Shown: positions 25,004 to 34,350, numbered from the stretch's first letter. The stretch: DNA of 51,236 nt from Opitutia bacterium (GCA_947472765.1 CANJCM010000027.1:1-51236); one strand, 5' to 3'. Numbers and translations are program-made. The notes: a model not told the origin generated them from the sequence alone.

Positions 25004-26191
25004 TTACGGCAGCGTGCGATGCGGCTCGGTCTCGGCGTCGTAGTTCACGCCATTCACGCCGAAGCCGAAGAGTTTGAGGAAATCGCTGCGGTAGCCGGCG
25101 ATATCCGTCTCGGCCGCGAGATTCTCGGTCGTCACCCGCGGCCAGATGTCCCGGACCGCCGCCTGGATCTCCGGGCGCATCTCCCAGTCGTCGATCCGCA
25201 CGCGGCCAGCTTCGTCGAGCTTCGGCGTGTTGCCGTTGTACAGGTGCGTGGCGAAGAGCCGCTGGATCTGCTCGATGCAACCCTCGTGCGTGCCGGCTGC
25301 CTTCATGATCTTGTAGAGGATCGAGATGTAGAGCGGCACGACCGGGATGGCCGAGCTGGCCTGCGTCACAAGCGCCTTGTTGACCGAGATGAAGGCGCGC
25401 CCGCCGCCGTTCAACTTGAGCAGCGAGTCGATGTTGCGCGCCGCCCGTTCGAGATCGTTCTTCGCCAGGCCGATGGTCCCATTCTTGTAAATCGCCCAGG
25501 TCACTTCGGGCCCGATGTAGGAGTACGCCACGGACTGGGCGCCCGGCGCCAGCAGCTTGGCCTCGGAGAGGGCGTTCATCCACATCTCCCAATCTTCGCC
25601 GCCCATGACGGCCACGGTGTCGGCAATTTCGGCGTCGTTCGCCGGCTCGATCTTCACCTCGCTGACGAGGCCCTTGTCGGTGTCGACCGTCTTGTTCGTG
25701 TACGACACTCCGACCGGCTTGAGCACCGATTTATGCGTGGCTCCGGTGCGCGGATGCGTCCGCCGCGGCGAGGCCAGCGAGTAGATCACGAGGTCCACCG
25801 GTCCGAGATCCGCGCGGAGGCGCTCGATCGCCTGGCGCTTGATGTCGTCGGAAAAGGCATCGCCGTTGATGTTTTCGGCGTAGAGCCCGGCGGCCCGGGC
25901 GGCCTGCGTGAACCCAATCGAGTTGTACCAACCCGGGGTGGCGGTCCGGCCCTCTTCGGAGGGACGCTCATAAAAGATTCCCAGGGTACCGGCGCCCGAG
26001 CCGAAGGCGGCGGTGATCCGCGACGCCAGCCCGTAGCCGGTCGACGCCCCGATGACCAAGACCTTCTTCGGGCCTCCCTTGATCGGACCTTTGGATTTAA
26101 CGTAGTCGATCCACTCCTGCCCGTGAGCCGCGCAGCCCTCCGGGTGGGCGGTCACACAAACGAATCCGCGAACCTTGGGTTTGATGATCAT
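25004..26191 (-). CDS. fabV: Enoyl-[acyl-carrier-protein]/trans-2-enoyl-CoA reductase FabV
   Basis: The 395-residue NADH-dependent reductase performs the last step of the fatty-acid elongation cycle, or of reverse beta-oxidation in some bacteria. Family marks: the start MIIKPKVRGFVCVTAHPEGC, the nucleotide-binding loop VLVIGASTGYGLASRI, SLASPRRTHP, and the FabV active-site arrangement Tyr-x8-Lys within AYSYIGPEVTWAIYKNGTIG. Length is normal. The ATG at 26191 gives the conserved N-terminus; the open frame extends further upstream without family likeness. FabV is a triclosan-resistant enoyl reductase type, so this organism may lack or supplement FabI. Confidence 0.96.
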   Translation of the reverse strand: MIIKPKVRGFVCVTAHPEGCAAHGQEWIDYVKSKGPIKGGPKKVLVIGASTGYGLASRITAAFGSGAGTLGIFYERPSEEGRTATPGWYNSIGFTQAARAAGLYAENINGDAFSDDIKRQAIERLRADLGPVDLVIYSLASPRRTHPRTGATHKSVLKPVGVSYTNKTVDTDKGLVSEVKIEPANDAEIADTVAVMGGEDWEMWMNALSEAKLLAPGAQSVAYSYIGPEVTWAIYKNGTIGLAKNDLERAARNIDSLLKLNGGGRAFISVNKALVTQASSAIPVVPLYISILYKIMKAAGTHEGCIEQIQRLFATHLYNGNTPKLDEAGRVRIDDWEMRPEIQAAVRDIWPRVTTENLAAETDIAGYRSDFLKLFGFGVNGVNYDAETEPHRTLP

Positions 26192-26261
26192 GCGCCTCCA
26201 ACAATCGCGGCGACGCGGGGGGTGGCAAGTGGGTTTTCCGCGCGGCGGGGGCGCGTCCCGG

Positions 26262-27146
26262 CTACTTTCCGAGCAGCACAAACGGCCCCTCGGCCTTCGG
26301 CACGCCACCCTTGCGTTCGAGCGTCACGGCGAACGCATTCACCGCCCCGACCCGCTGCTTCGCCTTGAAGGTCATCCGCGCTTCCCCTGATTGCGGGTCG
26401 ACCGTGAAGACGCCGCCATCGACCGGATTCGGGTACTGGGGATCGACGACCCACAACTGATAATCCTGCGAGGGCATCAACGCGGGAAGTTTCTCCACGG
26501 TCAGGACACCTTCCTGCCGGTTCGGATCCCAGACCGCCACCGCGTGCGCCTGCGGAGTATTGTTCAACATCGAGGCGAGCGCCGTGATCTTCAGATTCGC
26601 CAGCGCGCCCTCTTCCTTCATGCGCCGGGTCAGAGCGACGAGTTCGCCATCCGCGGCGGCCAGCTTGCCCCCGAGATCCGCCGTCTCGCGGAGGAGCACA
26701 ATGCGCTCGGCTTCGAGCTGGTTCTGCACGCTGCGCCGGCTGAGATTCGCGAGTTCGGATTCGGTCCGGGCGAGTTGCAGTTCACCGGAAAGGGTCGCCA
26801 GCCGCTGCGCCTGCCACGCCGCCACCACCGCCAGCCCGGCGGCCATCGCCCACGGCACGAACGCCCGGAAGCGGCTCAATGCCGCGTTGGGACGCGAACG
26901 GTCCTCGGACTGGCCGGTCTGCGGAGCAGATTGATCCAAATCGGCCAGAATCCGCGCGCGGAGCGAATCCGGGGGCCGCACCACCGCGAGCCGCGCCAGC
27001 GAGGACGCGGAATCCCGAAGTTCCACCACCAGACGCTGCAACCGGGCATCGGCCGAAAGCTCCTGTTCGAACGCCGAGCGCTCCTCGCCCTCGATCAGGT
27101 CGAGCGCGTAGAGCGTCGCGAGTTCTTCCTGGCGTTCGTCGATCAT
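26262..27146 (-). CDS. Anti-sigma factor, RskA/ChrR-like
   Basis: The 294-residue protein starts MIDERQEELATLYALDLIEG, the usual N-terminal anti-sigma domain of RskA-type regulators that binds an ECF sigma factor. A single membrane span lies near residues 92-108 (FVPWAMAAGLAVVAAW), followed by a coiled-coil stretch and a C-terminal RskA domain (AHAVAVWDPNRQEGVLTV, YQLWVVD, FAVTLERKGG). It would hold the sigma factor at the inner membrane and release it after proteolysis. Its ATG overlaps the stop of the sigma gene (ATGA), showing translational coupling. The same frame stays open far upstream, but that part is antisense noise over the sigma gene. Confidence 0.92.
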   Translation of the reverse strand: MIDERQEELATLYALDLIEGEERSAFEQELSADARLQRLVVELRDSASSLARLAVVRPPDSLRARILADLDQSAPQTGQSEDRSRPNAALSRFRAFVPWAMAAGLAVVAAWQAQRLATLSGELQLARTESELANLSRRSVQNQLEAERIVLLRETADLGGKLAAADGELVALTRRMKEEGALANLKITALASMLNNTPQAHAVAVWDPNRQEGVLTVEKLPALMPSQDYQLWVVDPQYPNPVDGGVFTVDPQSGEARMTFKAKQRVGAVNAFAVTLERKGGVPKAEGPFVLLGK

Positions 27147-27739
27147 GGCCGGGTGAGCGTCGAACGCAGTTTGATCAGGCCGCGACGGATTCGTGCCTTC
27201 ACGGTCCCGAGGGGTTCGCGCAGCTTCGTCGCAATCTGCTCCTGCGTGAGCCCGCTGAAGAACGCGAGTTCGAGGGCCCGCTGTTGTTCCATGGGCAGCG
27301 AGGCCACCGCGGCGCGAACGGCCTGCGCCTCGTCCTGGTTCGCGGCCACGTCGCCCCCGGAAGGGCCGGCATCGGTGCTGAGGTGTTCCGTGTCCGTCGT
27401 CGGGGCCTCGGCCAGCAATTCCTGGCGGCGCCGGCGCATCCGCAGCCGGTCGATGGCCCGGTTGCGCACCATGGTCAGCGCCCACGAAAACGCGGTGCCG
27501 CGGCTGGTCTCGTACGTCGAGGCCTTGTTCCAAATCGCGAGAAACCCGTCGTGCACGACGTCCTGCGCCTCGGCGGCATCCTGCAGGATCCGCAAGGCGG
27601 TGCCGTAAAGCGGCCCGGAAAAGCGCCCGTAGATCTCGGTGAACGCGTCGCGATCGCCGCCGGCCACGCGCATCAACAACTGGGCGTCGACGCGTTCGCG
27701 ATCCTCCTCGGGCGGTGGGGTGGAGCGGGGGGAAGTCAT
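27143..27739 (-). CDS. ECF RNA polymerase sigma factor, SigK-like
   Basis: The 198-residue product has sigma-70 region 2 (FTEIYGRFSGPLYGTALRIL, QDVVHDGFLAIWNKA, SWALTMVRNRAIDRLR) and region 4 (LPMEQQRALELAFFSGLTQE followed by IATKLREPLGTVKARIRRG), as in SigK-type ECF factors. It is co-encoded with its anti-sigma factor through a 4-bp overlap. The start at 27739 (MTSPRSTPPPEEDRER) was preferred; in-frame ATG codons at 27781 and 27823 are possible but would add unconserved residues. The regulon cannot be seen from this sequence. Confidence 0.92.
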   Translation of the reverse strand: MTSPRSTPPPEEDRERVDAQLLMRVAGGDRDAFTEIYGRFSGPLYGTALRILQDAAEAQDVVHDGFLAIWNKASTYETSRGTAFSWALTMVRNRAIDRLRMRRRRQELLAEAPTTDTEHLSTDAGPSGGDVAANQDEAQAVRAAVASLPMEQQRALELAFFSGLTQEQIATKLREPLGTVKARIRRGLIKLRSTLTRP

Positions 27740-28351
27740 CCGGACCTGGACGCGCCCGGCGGCGTGCGATGCTTCCATCGCGCACACCAGTCCGGCCGAG
27801 AGGCAGGGAAGAAGGATGGCCATTGCATCTTCATACGCGCGTCGCCCGACAGGGGATGCAGCGCAGTTTGGATTTGGCGAGGCATTTCCGCGCCGTTTCC
27901 CAGCGTGGACCCGCGGCTGTTTCCGCCGGGCCCGCGTCACCAATTGCCTGCTGCGCAGTCGGAAGCAGGCCACGCCCGTCCGGCAGCCGACACAGTCGGA
28001 TGTCCGCCGTCCAAACCTTGCACGTCACTCAATACTTGGATTCCGAATTGAATAGGCTCGGCGTGGCCCTGTCCGTGAGGACAGGGACTTCGCGATCGCT
28101 TCGCCTAAAGTCGTCCCGCTGCTCACGCAGCGGGCTACGACGCCGACTTCTGAATCCAAGCAATCCCTGACGTGCAAGGACTTGATTTTGCATTGAACGA
28201 AGCCGCGACGATCCGAATCTCGGCACCGGTAACGTCCGCCCTCGCCTAGTCGCACTTGAAGTCGCCTCACAAGCCGATTGCCTAAGCCGAAGCCGTGCCT
28301 CGGCCGCTGTCCTGATTCTCCCGCTTCCGATCTCCCAACCCTCCAACCTCC
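27740..28351. other. Divergent intergenic region with one long repeat
   Basis: About 600 bp separate the sigma gene from the divergent isomerase-like gene. Bases 27740-28020 may include extra N-terminal codons of the sigma gene and its promoter, but I see no certain element. A repeat occupies about 28030-28160. The rest shows nothing clear. Confidence 0.5.
28030..28160. repeat. Direct repeat flanking the isomerase-like gene, left copy
   Basis: It contains two hairpins: CCCTGTCC-GTGA-GGACAGGG, then CCCGCTGC-TCAC-GCAGCGGG with GCTAC after it. The right copy at about 29300-29435 has the same order, spacing and orientation, bounded by GATTCCGAA and GAATC(T/C)AA-type ends. Confidence 0.75.
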
Positions 28352-29251
28352 ATGTCCTCCCCTGCTCCCAGTCGCCGTGATTTTCTCGCCACCGCCGCGG
28401 TCGCCACCGCCGCCGCGTTTCTCCCGGCCGCCCTCCGCGCGGCCGCCCCGGCTTCGCCCGCCGGCTGGACGATTGGCTGCTTCAACCGGCCGTGGGCGCA
28501 GTGGAGCTTCGACGAGACGCTCGATGCCGTCAAAGGCGCCGGTTATCAGGTCACCGGACTGCTGACCGAGACGAAGGACGATCCCTTCATCGCGTCGCGC
28601 TCGACGCCCGAATATCTCGCGGCCCTGAAGCAGAAGATCGCGTCCCGCGGCCTCCGGGCGAACATGGGGGCGTTGCGCGTGAAGAACGAGGCAACGCTCG
28701 CCGAGGCGATTGCGGATGTCCGCCAGCAAATCACGAACGCGCAGACGCTCGGCCTCGAGTTCGCCCTCACCTTCGGCGTCGACGACCCGAAGCACTACGC
28801 GCAGTACTATCGCGTCATGGCGGATGCGGCGGCCTTCGCCCGCGAGCGCGGCGTGAAGCTCGTCCTCAAGCCGCACGGTGGCGGCAGCGGCGCCGCCGAG
28901 GAGATTCTCCGCTGCATCAAGGAAGTGGCGCACCCGAATTTCAAAATCTGGTACGACGCCGGCAACATCATCCACTACACCGGCAAGGATCCCGTCGCGG
29001 AACTGGATCCGATCGCGGAACACGTCACGGGCTTCTGCGCCAAGGACTGTGCCGCGCTGAAAGGGGATGTCCTGGTGCAGTTCGGCACAGGCAAGGTGGA
29101 TTTCGCGGGCGTCTTCCGCCGCCTGAAAGCGGCCGGTTTCAACGGGCCCATCATGGTCGAGGGTTGCGCGATTGGCGAAACGCCCGCAGCGACAATGGCG
29201 AATGCGCGCGCGAATCGCCTGTTCCTCAACAAGGTGCTGGCGGCCGTCTGA
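28352..29251 (+). CDS. Tat-exported sugar phosphate isomerase/epimerase-like TIM barrel protein
   Basis: The 299-residue protein starts with a twin-arginine signal (RRDFLATAA at 8-16, then a hydrophobic run to about 31). The rest resembles the xylose-isomerase-like TIM barrel family (AP endonuclease 2 fold): WTIGCFNRPWAQWSFDETLD, LKPHGGGSGAAEEIL, KIWYDAGNIIHYTGKDP and GPIMVEGCAIGETP, where His, Asp and Glu residues would bind a divalent metal. Such exported members are common in Planctomycetes and Verrucomicrobiota. The substrate is unknown, probably a sugar or sugar derivative in the periplasm. It is flanked on both sides by directly repeated intergenic elements. Confidence 0.82.
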   Translation: MSSPAPSRRDFLATAAVATAAAFLPAALRAAAPASPAGWTIGCFNRPWAQWSFDETLDAVKGAGYQVTGLLTETKDDPFIASRSTPEYLAALKQKIASRGLRANMGALRVKNEATLAEAIADVRQQITNAQTLGLEFALTFGVDDPKHYAQYYRVMADAAAFARERGVKLVLKPHGGGSGAAEEILRCIKEVAHPNFKIWYDAGNIIHYTGKDPVAELDPIAEHVTGFCAKDCAALKGDVLVQFGTGKVDFAGVFRRLKAAGFNGPIMVEGCAIGETPAATMANARANRLFLNKVLAAV

Positions 29252-29299
29252 CGCCGCGCCCCGCCCGCCGCCCTCCTCCCATTCCGGCTCGGATTCGTT

Positions 29300-29440
29300 G
29301 TCATCTGACACCCGGATTCCGAAGTCGGGCGGCTCGAGGAAGTCCCTGCCCGTGAGGGCAGGGACTTCCTGAACGCTTCGCATCATGCCGTCCCGCTGCT
29401 CACGCAGCGGGCTACAAGGCCAATTTCGGAATCTAATTGA
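29300..29440. repeat. Direct repeat flanking the isomerase-like gene, right copy
   Basis: Hairpins CCCTGCCC-GTGA-GGGCAGGG and CCCGCTGC-TCAC-GCAGCGGG occur in the same order as at 28030-28160. The remaining bases to 29600, before the DUF5916 gene, show no gene and no clear promoter. Confidence 0.72.
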
Positions 29441-29600
29441 AAGATAACAACGCTGAGACGCCGGCCGCGAACACCGCGGGGCCCGGTGTGAGGCCCGGCC
29501 TTTCGCCCGCACAACTGCGATTGCGCTTTGACGGCGTGGTCGAAAATGTCGTTACCCCGCTGCCCCGCGGCGAAATCCAAATCACGGCTCGCTCCCCATC

Positions 29601-31835
29601 ATGGTGAATTCCCCGCGTCCTTCCGTCGCGCTCCTCGCGGCATTCCTTCTCCTCCCCCTGCGCCTCGCCGCGGCGGAACCCCAGGCCGCCTCCGGCGCAA
29701 GTGAGGCCCCTCCCACCGCCGCCGTCACGGCCATTACCGGAAAGATCACGATCGACGGCCAACTCGATGAACCAGAGTGGCAGAGCGCACCGAAACTCGC
29801 CCGGCTCGTCCAGCGCCAGCCGAACCCTGGACAGGCCCCGACGGAGCGGACCGAGGTCACCCTGCTCCATGACGCGGACTATCTCTACATCGGCGTACTC
29901 GCCCTCGACTCGGAACCGGGCCGCGTCATCGGCACGCAGATGTCGCGCGATGCCACGCTCGGCTCCGACGACCGGATCGAGGTGCTCCTCGATACCTTTC
30001 TCGATCAGCGGAACGCCTTCTACTTCGCCACGAATCCTTCCGGCGCGCTCGTCGACGGTCTGCTTTCCTCCGAGCAACTGAACACCAACTGGGACGCAAT
30101 CTGGCAGGTCCGCACCCGTCGCACCGATCGCGGCTGGATCGCCGAGTTCGCGATCCCGTTCAAGAGCCTCAGCTTTCCCGCGGACCGGACTTCGTGGGGC
30201 TTCAATCTCTCCCGCAGCGTGTATCGCAAGCTGGAGGAAATTCGCTGGTCCGGCGCCCGGCTCGAGACGCCGTTCAACCAAGTTTCCGAGGCGGGCCAGA
30301 TCACGAATCTCGTCGGGTTGAAACAGGGCATCGGCCTGGACGTCCGGCCTTATGTGGCGGGTCACTGGCTGAACCGGCGGTCGACGGCCGGTTCCGACTA
30401 CGCGAAAGGCCACACCGGGCTCGATGTTTTTTATAACATCACGCCCAGCCTGAAACTCACCGGCACGCTCAACACCGACTTCGGCGAGACGGAGGTCGAT
30501 GCGCGCCAGATCAACCTGTCGCGCTTCTCGGTCCTGCTGCCGGAGAAGCGCTCGTTCTTTCTCGAGGACGCCGGCGTCTTCAACTTCGCCAGTATCGGAC
30601 CGACGCCGGCCGGCGGCATCGCCAGCACCGGCGCGGACATCTATCCGTTCTTCAGCCGGCAAATCGGATTGCTCGCCGGCCAGGAAGTACCGATCGACGG
30701 CGGACTCAAGCTCACCGGCAAGACCGGTCGCACGGATCTCGGACTGCTCGCGGTCCAGACCGGCGACACCTCATTCGTCGAGGGGAAGACGTTCCTGATC
30801 GGCCGCGTTCGCCAGAACCTCTTCGAGCAATCCTACGTCGGCGCCATCTTCACCGACGGACATCCCGGCGCCCGCCAGTCGGGCCAGACTTACGGCGCCG
30901 ACTTCCGGCTCGCGACGTCCCATTTCCTCGGGGAGAAGCGCAACTTCGTCGTCGATGGCTATGCGTTGCGCAGCGCGAATCGCGGCGTGTCCGACGACGA
31001 TGTCTCGTGGGGTTTCTCGGCGCGTTACCCCAACGACAAGTTCGACACGCAGTTCGTGGTGCGCGAGATACCGCGCAACTTCCGTCCCGGCCTCGGCTTC
31101 GTCCAGCGCAGCAATGTCCGGATGTACCGCGGCGCGGTCAGCTTCAACCCGCGGCCGGACGACTTCCTCAACATCCAGCAGATGTTTCACGACGTCTACT
31201 ACACCCGCTTCGAACGCGCCGACACCGGCCAGCTCGAGAGCTCGGATCTCTACATCACGCCGCTCGACTGGCACTTCAAGTCGGGCGATTCGGTGCACGC
31301 CGTCTTCGACCCGAATTGGATCTACGAGCGGCTCTTCTCGAACTTCGAAATCGCCCCCGGCGTCGTTCTCCGCCCCGGCGAGTATCGGTTCACCCGCTAC
31401 AAGGCCTCGATCGCCTCCGCGTCGAAGCGCCGGTTGTCCGGCAGCGTGAACCTCAATTGGGGTGACTATTGGTCCGGCTCCGCCGAGCAGGTTTCGACTT
31501 CGCTCACGTACAAGCTGCCGCCGTGGTTCACGTTCACCCTGAGCGCCAATCAGACTTTCGCGCGGCTACCCGAGGGCGACTTCACGGCGCGGATCTACAC
31601 CTCGACCGTGAACTACTCGTTCTCGCCGCAACTCTCGCTCTCGAACCTCATCCAGTTCGACAACCGGTCGCGCAATCTCGGATGGCAGGGACGACTGCGC
31701 TGGACGCCCGTGCCGGGCCGTGACCTGTTCCTCGTCTTCAGCCAGGGCTGGCTGAAGGATCCCACCGGCAGCGGCCGCTTCACGCCGCAGGACAGCAAGC
31801 TCTCGACGAAGCTGCAGTATACTTTCCGGTTTTAA
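29601..31835 (+). CDS. CBM9-like/DUF5916 outer-membrane protein
   Basis: The 744-residue protein has a signal peptide (to about residue 25). A carbohydrate-binding family 9-like domain follows (about 45-235; KITIDGQLDEPEWQ, DYLYIGVLALDSEP, WIAEFAIPFKSLSF), then a DUF5916 region rich in amphipathic beta-strands that ends in aromatic FRF, typical of an outer-membrane barrel. Family precedent suggests a surface protein that binds or admits glycans; no enzymatic residues are recognised. It is followed by a repeat and the LamG-like secreted protein gene on the same strand, suggesting a surface-polysaccharide locus. Confidence 0.85.
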   Translation: MVNSPRPSVALLAAFLLLPLRLAAAEPQAASGASEAPPTAAVTAITGKITIDGQLDEPEWQSAPKLARLVQRQPNPGQAPTERTEVTLLHDADYLYIGVLALDSEPGRVIGTQMSRDATLGSDDRIEVLLDTFLDQRNAFYFATNPSGALVDGLLSSEQLNTNWDAIWQVRTRRTDRGWIAEFAIPFKSLSFPADRTSWGFNLSRSVYRKLEEIRWSGARLETPFNQVSEAGQITNLVGLKQGIGLDVRPYVAGHWLNRRSTAGSDYAKGHTGLDVFYNITPSLKLTGTLNTDFGETEVDARQINLSRFSVLLPEKRSFFLEDAGVFNFASIGPTPAGGIASTGADIYPFFSRQIGLLAGQEVPIDGGLKLTGKTGRTDLGLLAVQTGDTSFVEGKTFLIGRVRQNLFEQSYVGAIFTDGHPGARQSGQTYGADFRLATSHFLGEKRNFVVDGYALRSANRGVSDDDVSWGFSARYPNDKFDTQFVVREIPRNFRPGLGFVQRSNVRMYRGAVSFNPRPDDFLNIQQMFHDVYYTRFERADTGQLESSDLYITPLDWHFKSGDSVHAVFDPNWIYERLFSNFEIAPGVVLRPGEYRFTRYKASIASASKRRLSGSVNLNWGDYWSGSAEQVSTSLTYKLPPWFTFTLSANQTFARLPEGDFTARIYTSTVNYSFSPQLSLSNLIQFDNRSRNLGWQGRLRWTPVPGRDLFLVFSQGWLKDPTGSGRFTPQDSKLSTKLQYTFRF

Positions 31836-31857
31836 GCGTAGCGAAGATTCGAGCCGT

Positions 31858-31937
31858 TTAACCACGAAGTCACGAAGACACAGAGATCGGGATCCATCCG
31901 CCCGCTCCGTGCCCTTCGTGCCTTCGTGGTTAAACCC
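31858..31937. repeat. 8-bp-period inverted pair, CACGAAG family
   Basis: The left arm reads CCACGAAG, TCACGAAG, ACACAGAG. The right arm answers with CCTTCGTG, CCTTCGTG and GTTAAA. The two arms form a long inverted repeat bounded by TTAACCACGAAG and CTTCGTGGTTAA. Confidence 0.85.
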
Positions 31938-32077
31938 GGTTTGAGGATTGGCGCCTTGGAGGTTTGCCCTCGAACTCGTGGCCGTCACCCTCTGTTCGCC
32001 GCGCAGAGAAAGAGAACGAGCCCCCCCGCCGACGCTCACCCCGATAACTTTTCCAGCCAGCCCCCAACACCCTCACC

Positions 32078-32764
32078 ATGACCCTCGCTCCCCGCGTGCC
32101 CCACCTCCTCGCCGCCCTCGCCCTCCTCCTCCCCGCATCACTCAACGCCGCCGAAATCTGGAAGCTCGACAACACCGACCAGATTGGCGGCCACCTGGTC
32201 GTCATGCTCGGCGAGCCCAAGGTCCAGGATCAGGCCGGCATCAAGGGTCTGTTTTTCGACGGAGCGAAGGACGGGATCATTCTTCCGACCCTCCCGATCG
32301 CCGGCGCGGAACAGTACACGGTTGAAATCCTCTTCTATCCGGCGGAAGGCGGCACCGTCACGCCACGCTCAGGCCTCGTCGAGGAGCGGTTCTTCCATCT
32401 CGGCGATCGCGCGTTCGGACGGCTGATGATGGAGACGCGCAAGAACGGCCAGGGCGTCTGGTGGCTCGATCACTTTATCTCCACGCCAAGCCAGAAGAGC
32501 ATCGTCTCGATCAATCCGAAGCTCACGCACCCGACGAACCAGTGGTACTGGGTCGCCGTACGCTGGGACGGCACGACGATGTCGTCATACATTAATGGGC
32601 AGAAGGAATTCGAGAAATCCGGCAAGGCCATCCCCTTCGTCAAGGGCCAGGTCTCACTCGGTGTCCGCCAAACGATCGAGTACTGGTTCAAAGGCGGCAT
32701 CAGCGAGGTGCGGTTCCACCGCGAGGTGGTCGCGCCGGACAAACTGCAACGCGTCAATAAATAG
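32078..32764 (+). CDS. Secreted LamG-like (concanavalin A-fold) domain protein
   Basis: The 228-residue protein has a signal peptide (LLAALALLLPASLNA, cleavage about residue 24) and one domain with the LamG/pentraxin pattern: GLFFDGAKDGIILPTLP, YTVEILFYPAEGG, and WYWVAVRWDGTTMSSYINGQ followed by an acidic residue. Such domains bind carbohydrates and are common in Verrucomicrobiota secretomes. No catalytic domain is present. The cyclase gene follows 88 bp later, so the two may be co-expressed. Confidence 0.8.
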   Translation: MTLAPRVPHLLAALALLLPASLNAAEIWKLDNTDQIGGHLVVMLGEPKVQDQAGIKGLFFDGAKDGIILPTLPIAGAEQYTVEILFYPAEGGTVTPRSGLVEERFFHLGDRAFGRLMMETRKNGQGVWWLDHFISTPSQKSIVSINPKLTHPTNQWYWVAVRWDGTTMSSYINGQKEFEKSGKAIPFVKGQVSLGVRQTIEYWFKGGISEVRFHREVVAPDKLQRVNK

Positions 32765-32852
32765 CCTCAGCCCAAAGCCGGCCGCCCTGTCCTCCGGCTT
32801 CCGTCCTCCGTCCCTCCGCCCCTCCGACCCTCGGAACCTCCGACCCTCCGGC

Positions 32853-33656
32853 ATGAAAGAACTGCTCCGCCTGCTGCGCGGCTCGCGCGTGATCGATCTC
32901 GCGCAGCCGTATTTCGCCGGCATGCCGCACCACCCGGCCCACGCGCCGTATCTCTACGGCATGATCAAGCAGCACGGCGACATGATCACCGCCGGTGGAG
33001 TCAGCTCCGCCGCCGATGCGATCGCCCTGGGCTGTCACGTCGGCACGCACGTCGACGCGCTCTGCCATTTTTCCTGCGGCGGCAAACTCCACGCCGGCGT
33101 CGAGGCCCGCCCGCTCCAGTCCGCGACCGGCGGACTGCAGAAGTACTCCATCGACACGATCGCGCCGTTCTTCCGCCGCGGCGTGCTGCTCGATGTCGCG
33201 GCGCACGTCGGCCAGGAAGCGCTCGCCACCGACTTCGTCATCACGCCCGCGCACCTCGAAGCCACGGCCAAGGCCCAGAAGGTCGCGATCGAGCCGGGCG
33301 ACGTCGTTCTGCTCCGGACCGGCTGGGCGAAATACTGGCATGACGCGCCCCGCTACATCAGCGGCGGACACGGCCTCGGCGCTGCCGGACCCGGCCCGAA
33401 AATCGCCGGCGCCCGGTGGCTCAGCGAACGCGGCATCGTCGCCGGCGGCTCGGACACGGTGGCGTTCGAAAGCCTGCCGGATCCCGAGATGCCCGTGCAC
33501 GTGCACTTCCTCGTCGAAAGCGGCATCCACATCATCGAGGCCCTCAACCTCGAGGAACTCTCCCGGCTGCGGATCTATGAATTCGTTTTTGTCGCCGCGC
33601 CGCTGAAAATCATCGGCGGCACGGGTTCGCCGATCCGGCCGCTCGCGCTGGCCTGA
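32853..33656 (+). CDS. Metal-dependent cyclase/kynurenine formamidase-family hydrolase
   Basis: The 267-residue protein belongs to the cyclase (PF04199-type) family. The metal-binding motif HxGTHxD is at residues 62-68 (CHVGTHVDALCHF). Other conserved parts are VIDLAQPYFAGMPHHP, GDVVLLRTGWAKYW and GIVAGGSDTVAFE, the last near the usual second metal-site region. Known members hydrolyse N-formylkynurenine, isatin or cyclic amides/lactones. No tryptophan-degradation gene is nearby, and the setting among carbohydrate genes makes a lactonase-like role possible. The ATG at 32853 was chosen; the longer frame overlaps the LamG gene. Confidence 0.88.
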   Translation: MKELLRLLRGSRVIDLAQPYFAGMPHHPAHAPYLYGMIKQHGDMITAGGVSSAADAIALGCHVGTHVDALCHFSCGGKLHAGVEARPLQSATGGLQKYSIDTIAPFFRRGVLLDVAAHVGQEALATDFVITPAHLEATAKAQKVAIEPGDVVLLRTGWAKYWHDAPRYISGGHGLGAAGPGPKIAGARWLSERGIVAGGSDTVAFESLPDPEMPVHVHFLVESGIHIIEALNLEELSRLRIYEFVFVAAPLKIIGGTGSPIRPLALA

Positions 33657-33658
33657 TC

Positions 33659-33693
33659 GGATTTTCGATTTTGGATTCTCGATTTTGGATTTC
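33659..33693. repeat. 7-bp-period array, GATTTTG family
   Basis: Units read GATTTTC, GATTTTG, GATTCTC, GATTTTG, GATTTCA. The odd GATTCTC unit sits in the same place as in the other copies, showing common descent. Confidence 0.8.
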
Positions 33694-33881
33694 AGCGCCG
33701 TAGGGCCGGCGCCCTTCGGCTAGTTCAGGGCCTGCCATACGTAATGTCCTACCGTGAGCCCGTCGAACCGGCTCGCCGCCGGACCTCTTCGTTCCAAGCA
33801 GCCATCCCTGGAGGGACGGTGCCCCCACCGTCCATCCGCCGTAACGTCCGACTGACGGCGCCCACGCCAAACGCCGGAGAC

Positions 33882-33913
33882 AACCACAGATGGACACGGA
33901 TGGACACAAATTC
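33882..33913. repeat. 10-bp-period array, GATGGACACA family
   Basis: AACCACA is followed by GATGGACACG, GATGGACACA and AATTC. Related arms are at 15086, 35720, 35823, 46074 and 46177. Confidence 0.75.
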
Positions 33914-34267
33914 ATGTCGCAGGCCGGCGAACTTCGAGCTCAGAACAGGAAGATCGGGGAGTTCGGGAAGCGCAGCTGCTCACTCCCTTGATGGAGGTCG
34001 AATTTCAATCGGTGAACTCGGTGCGCTCTGTGGTTAAACTCCGGACGCTTGGACCACGGAGTGCACAGATTCAAACCCGACCATGGCCAGGGAATCCGCG
34101 TCCATCTGCGGTTCAACTAAAGCCCCCCGCTGCGCCTTCCCTTCCCCTCCGCGTCCTCTGCGTTCCAAACCGAGCACACGCAAAGTCCTCGGGCCACTCG
34201 CTCACGCTCGCAGCCACCCACCGAATTCCGGCCTTCCTCGTTTCAGGCTCAACCGGATTGCCTCCAA

Positions 34268-34350
34268 AAAAATTCGGCACTCGCCACTCGGCACTCGAAA
34301 CTTGGTTCCCATTCGGCACTCGCCATTCGCCAATCGGCACTCACGGCAAT
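34268..34350. repeat. 7-bp-period array, CACTCGC family
   Basis: Units such as CACTCGC, CACTCGG, CACTCGA, then TCGGCAC, TCGCCAT, TCGCCAA, TCGGCAC keep a 7-bp step for about 80 bp although the unit changes. It lies about 90 bp before the next gene. Confidence 0.7.

Noticed and set aside
26262-27785. Apparent 507-residue protein spanning the anti-sigma and sigma genes
   Set aside because: Its first 213 residues are an out-of-frame reading of the sigma gene. The true anti-sigma gene starts at the ATGA overlap at 27146.
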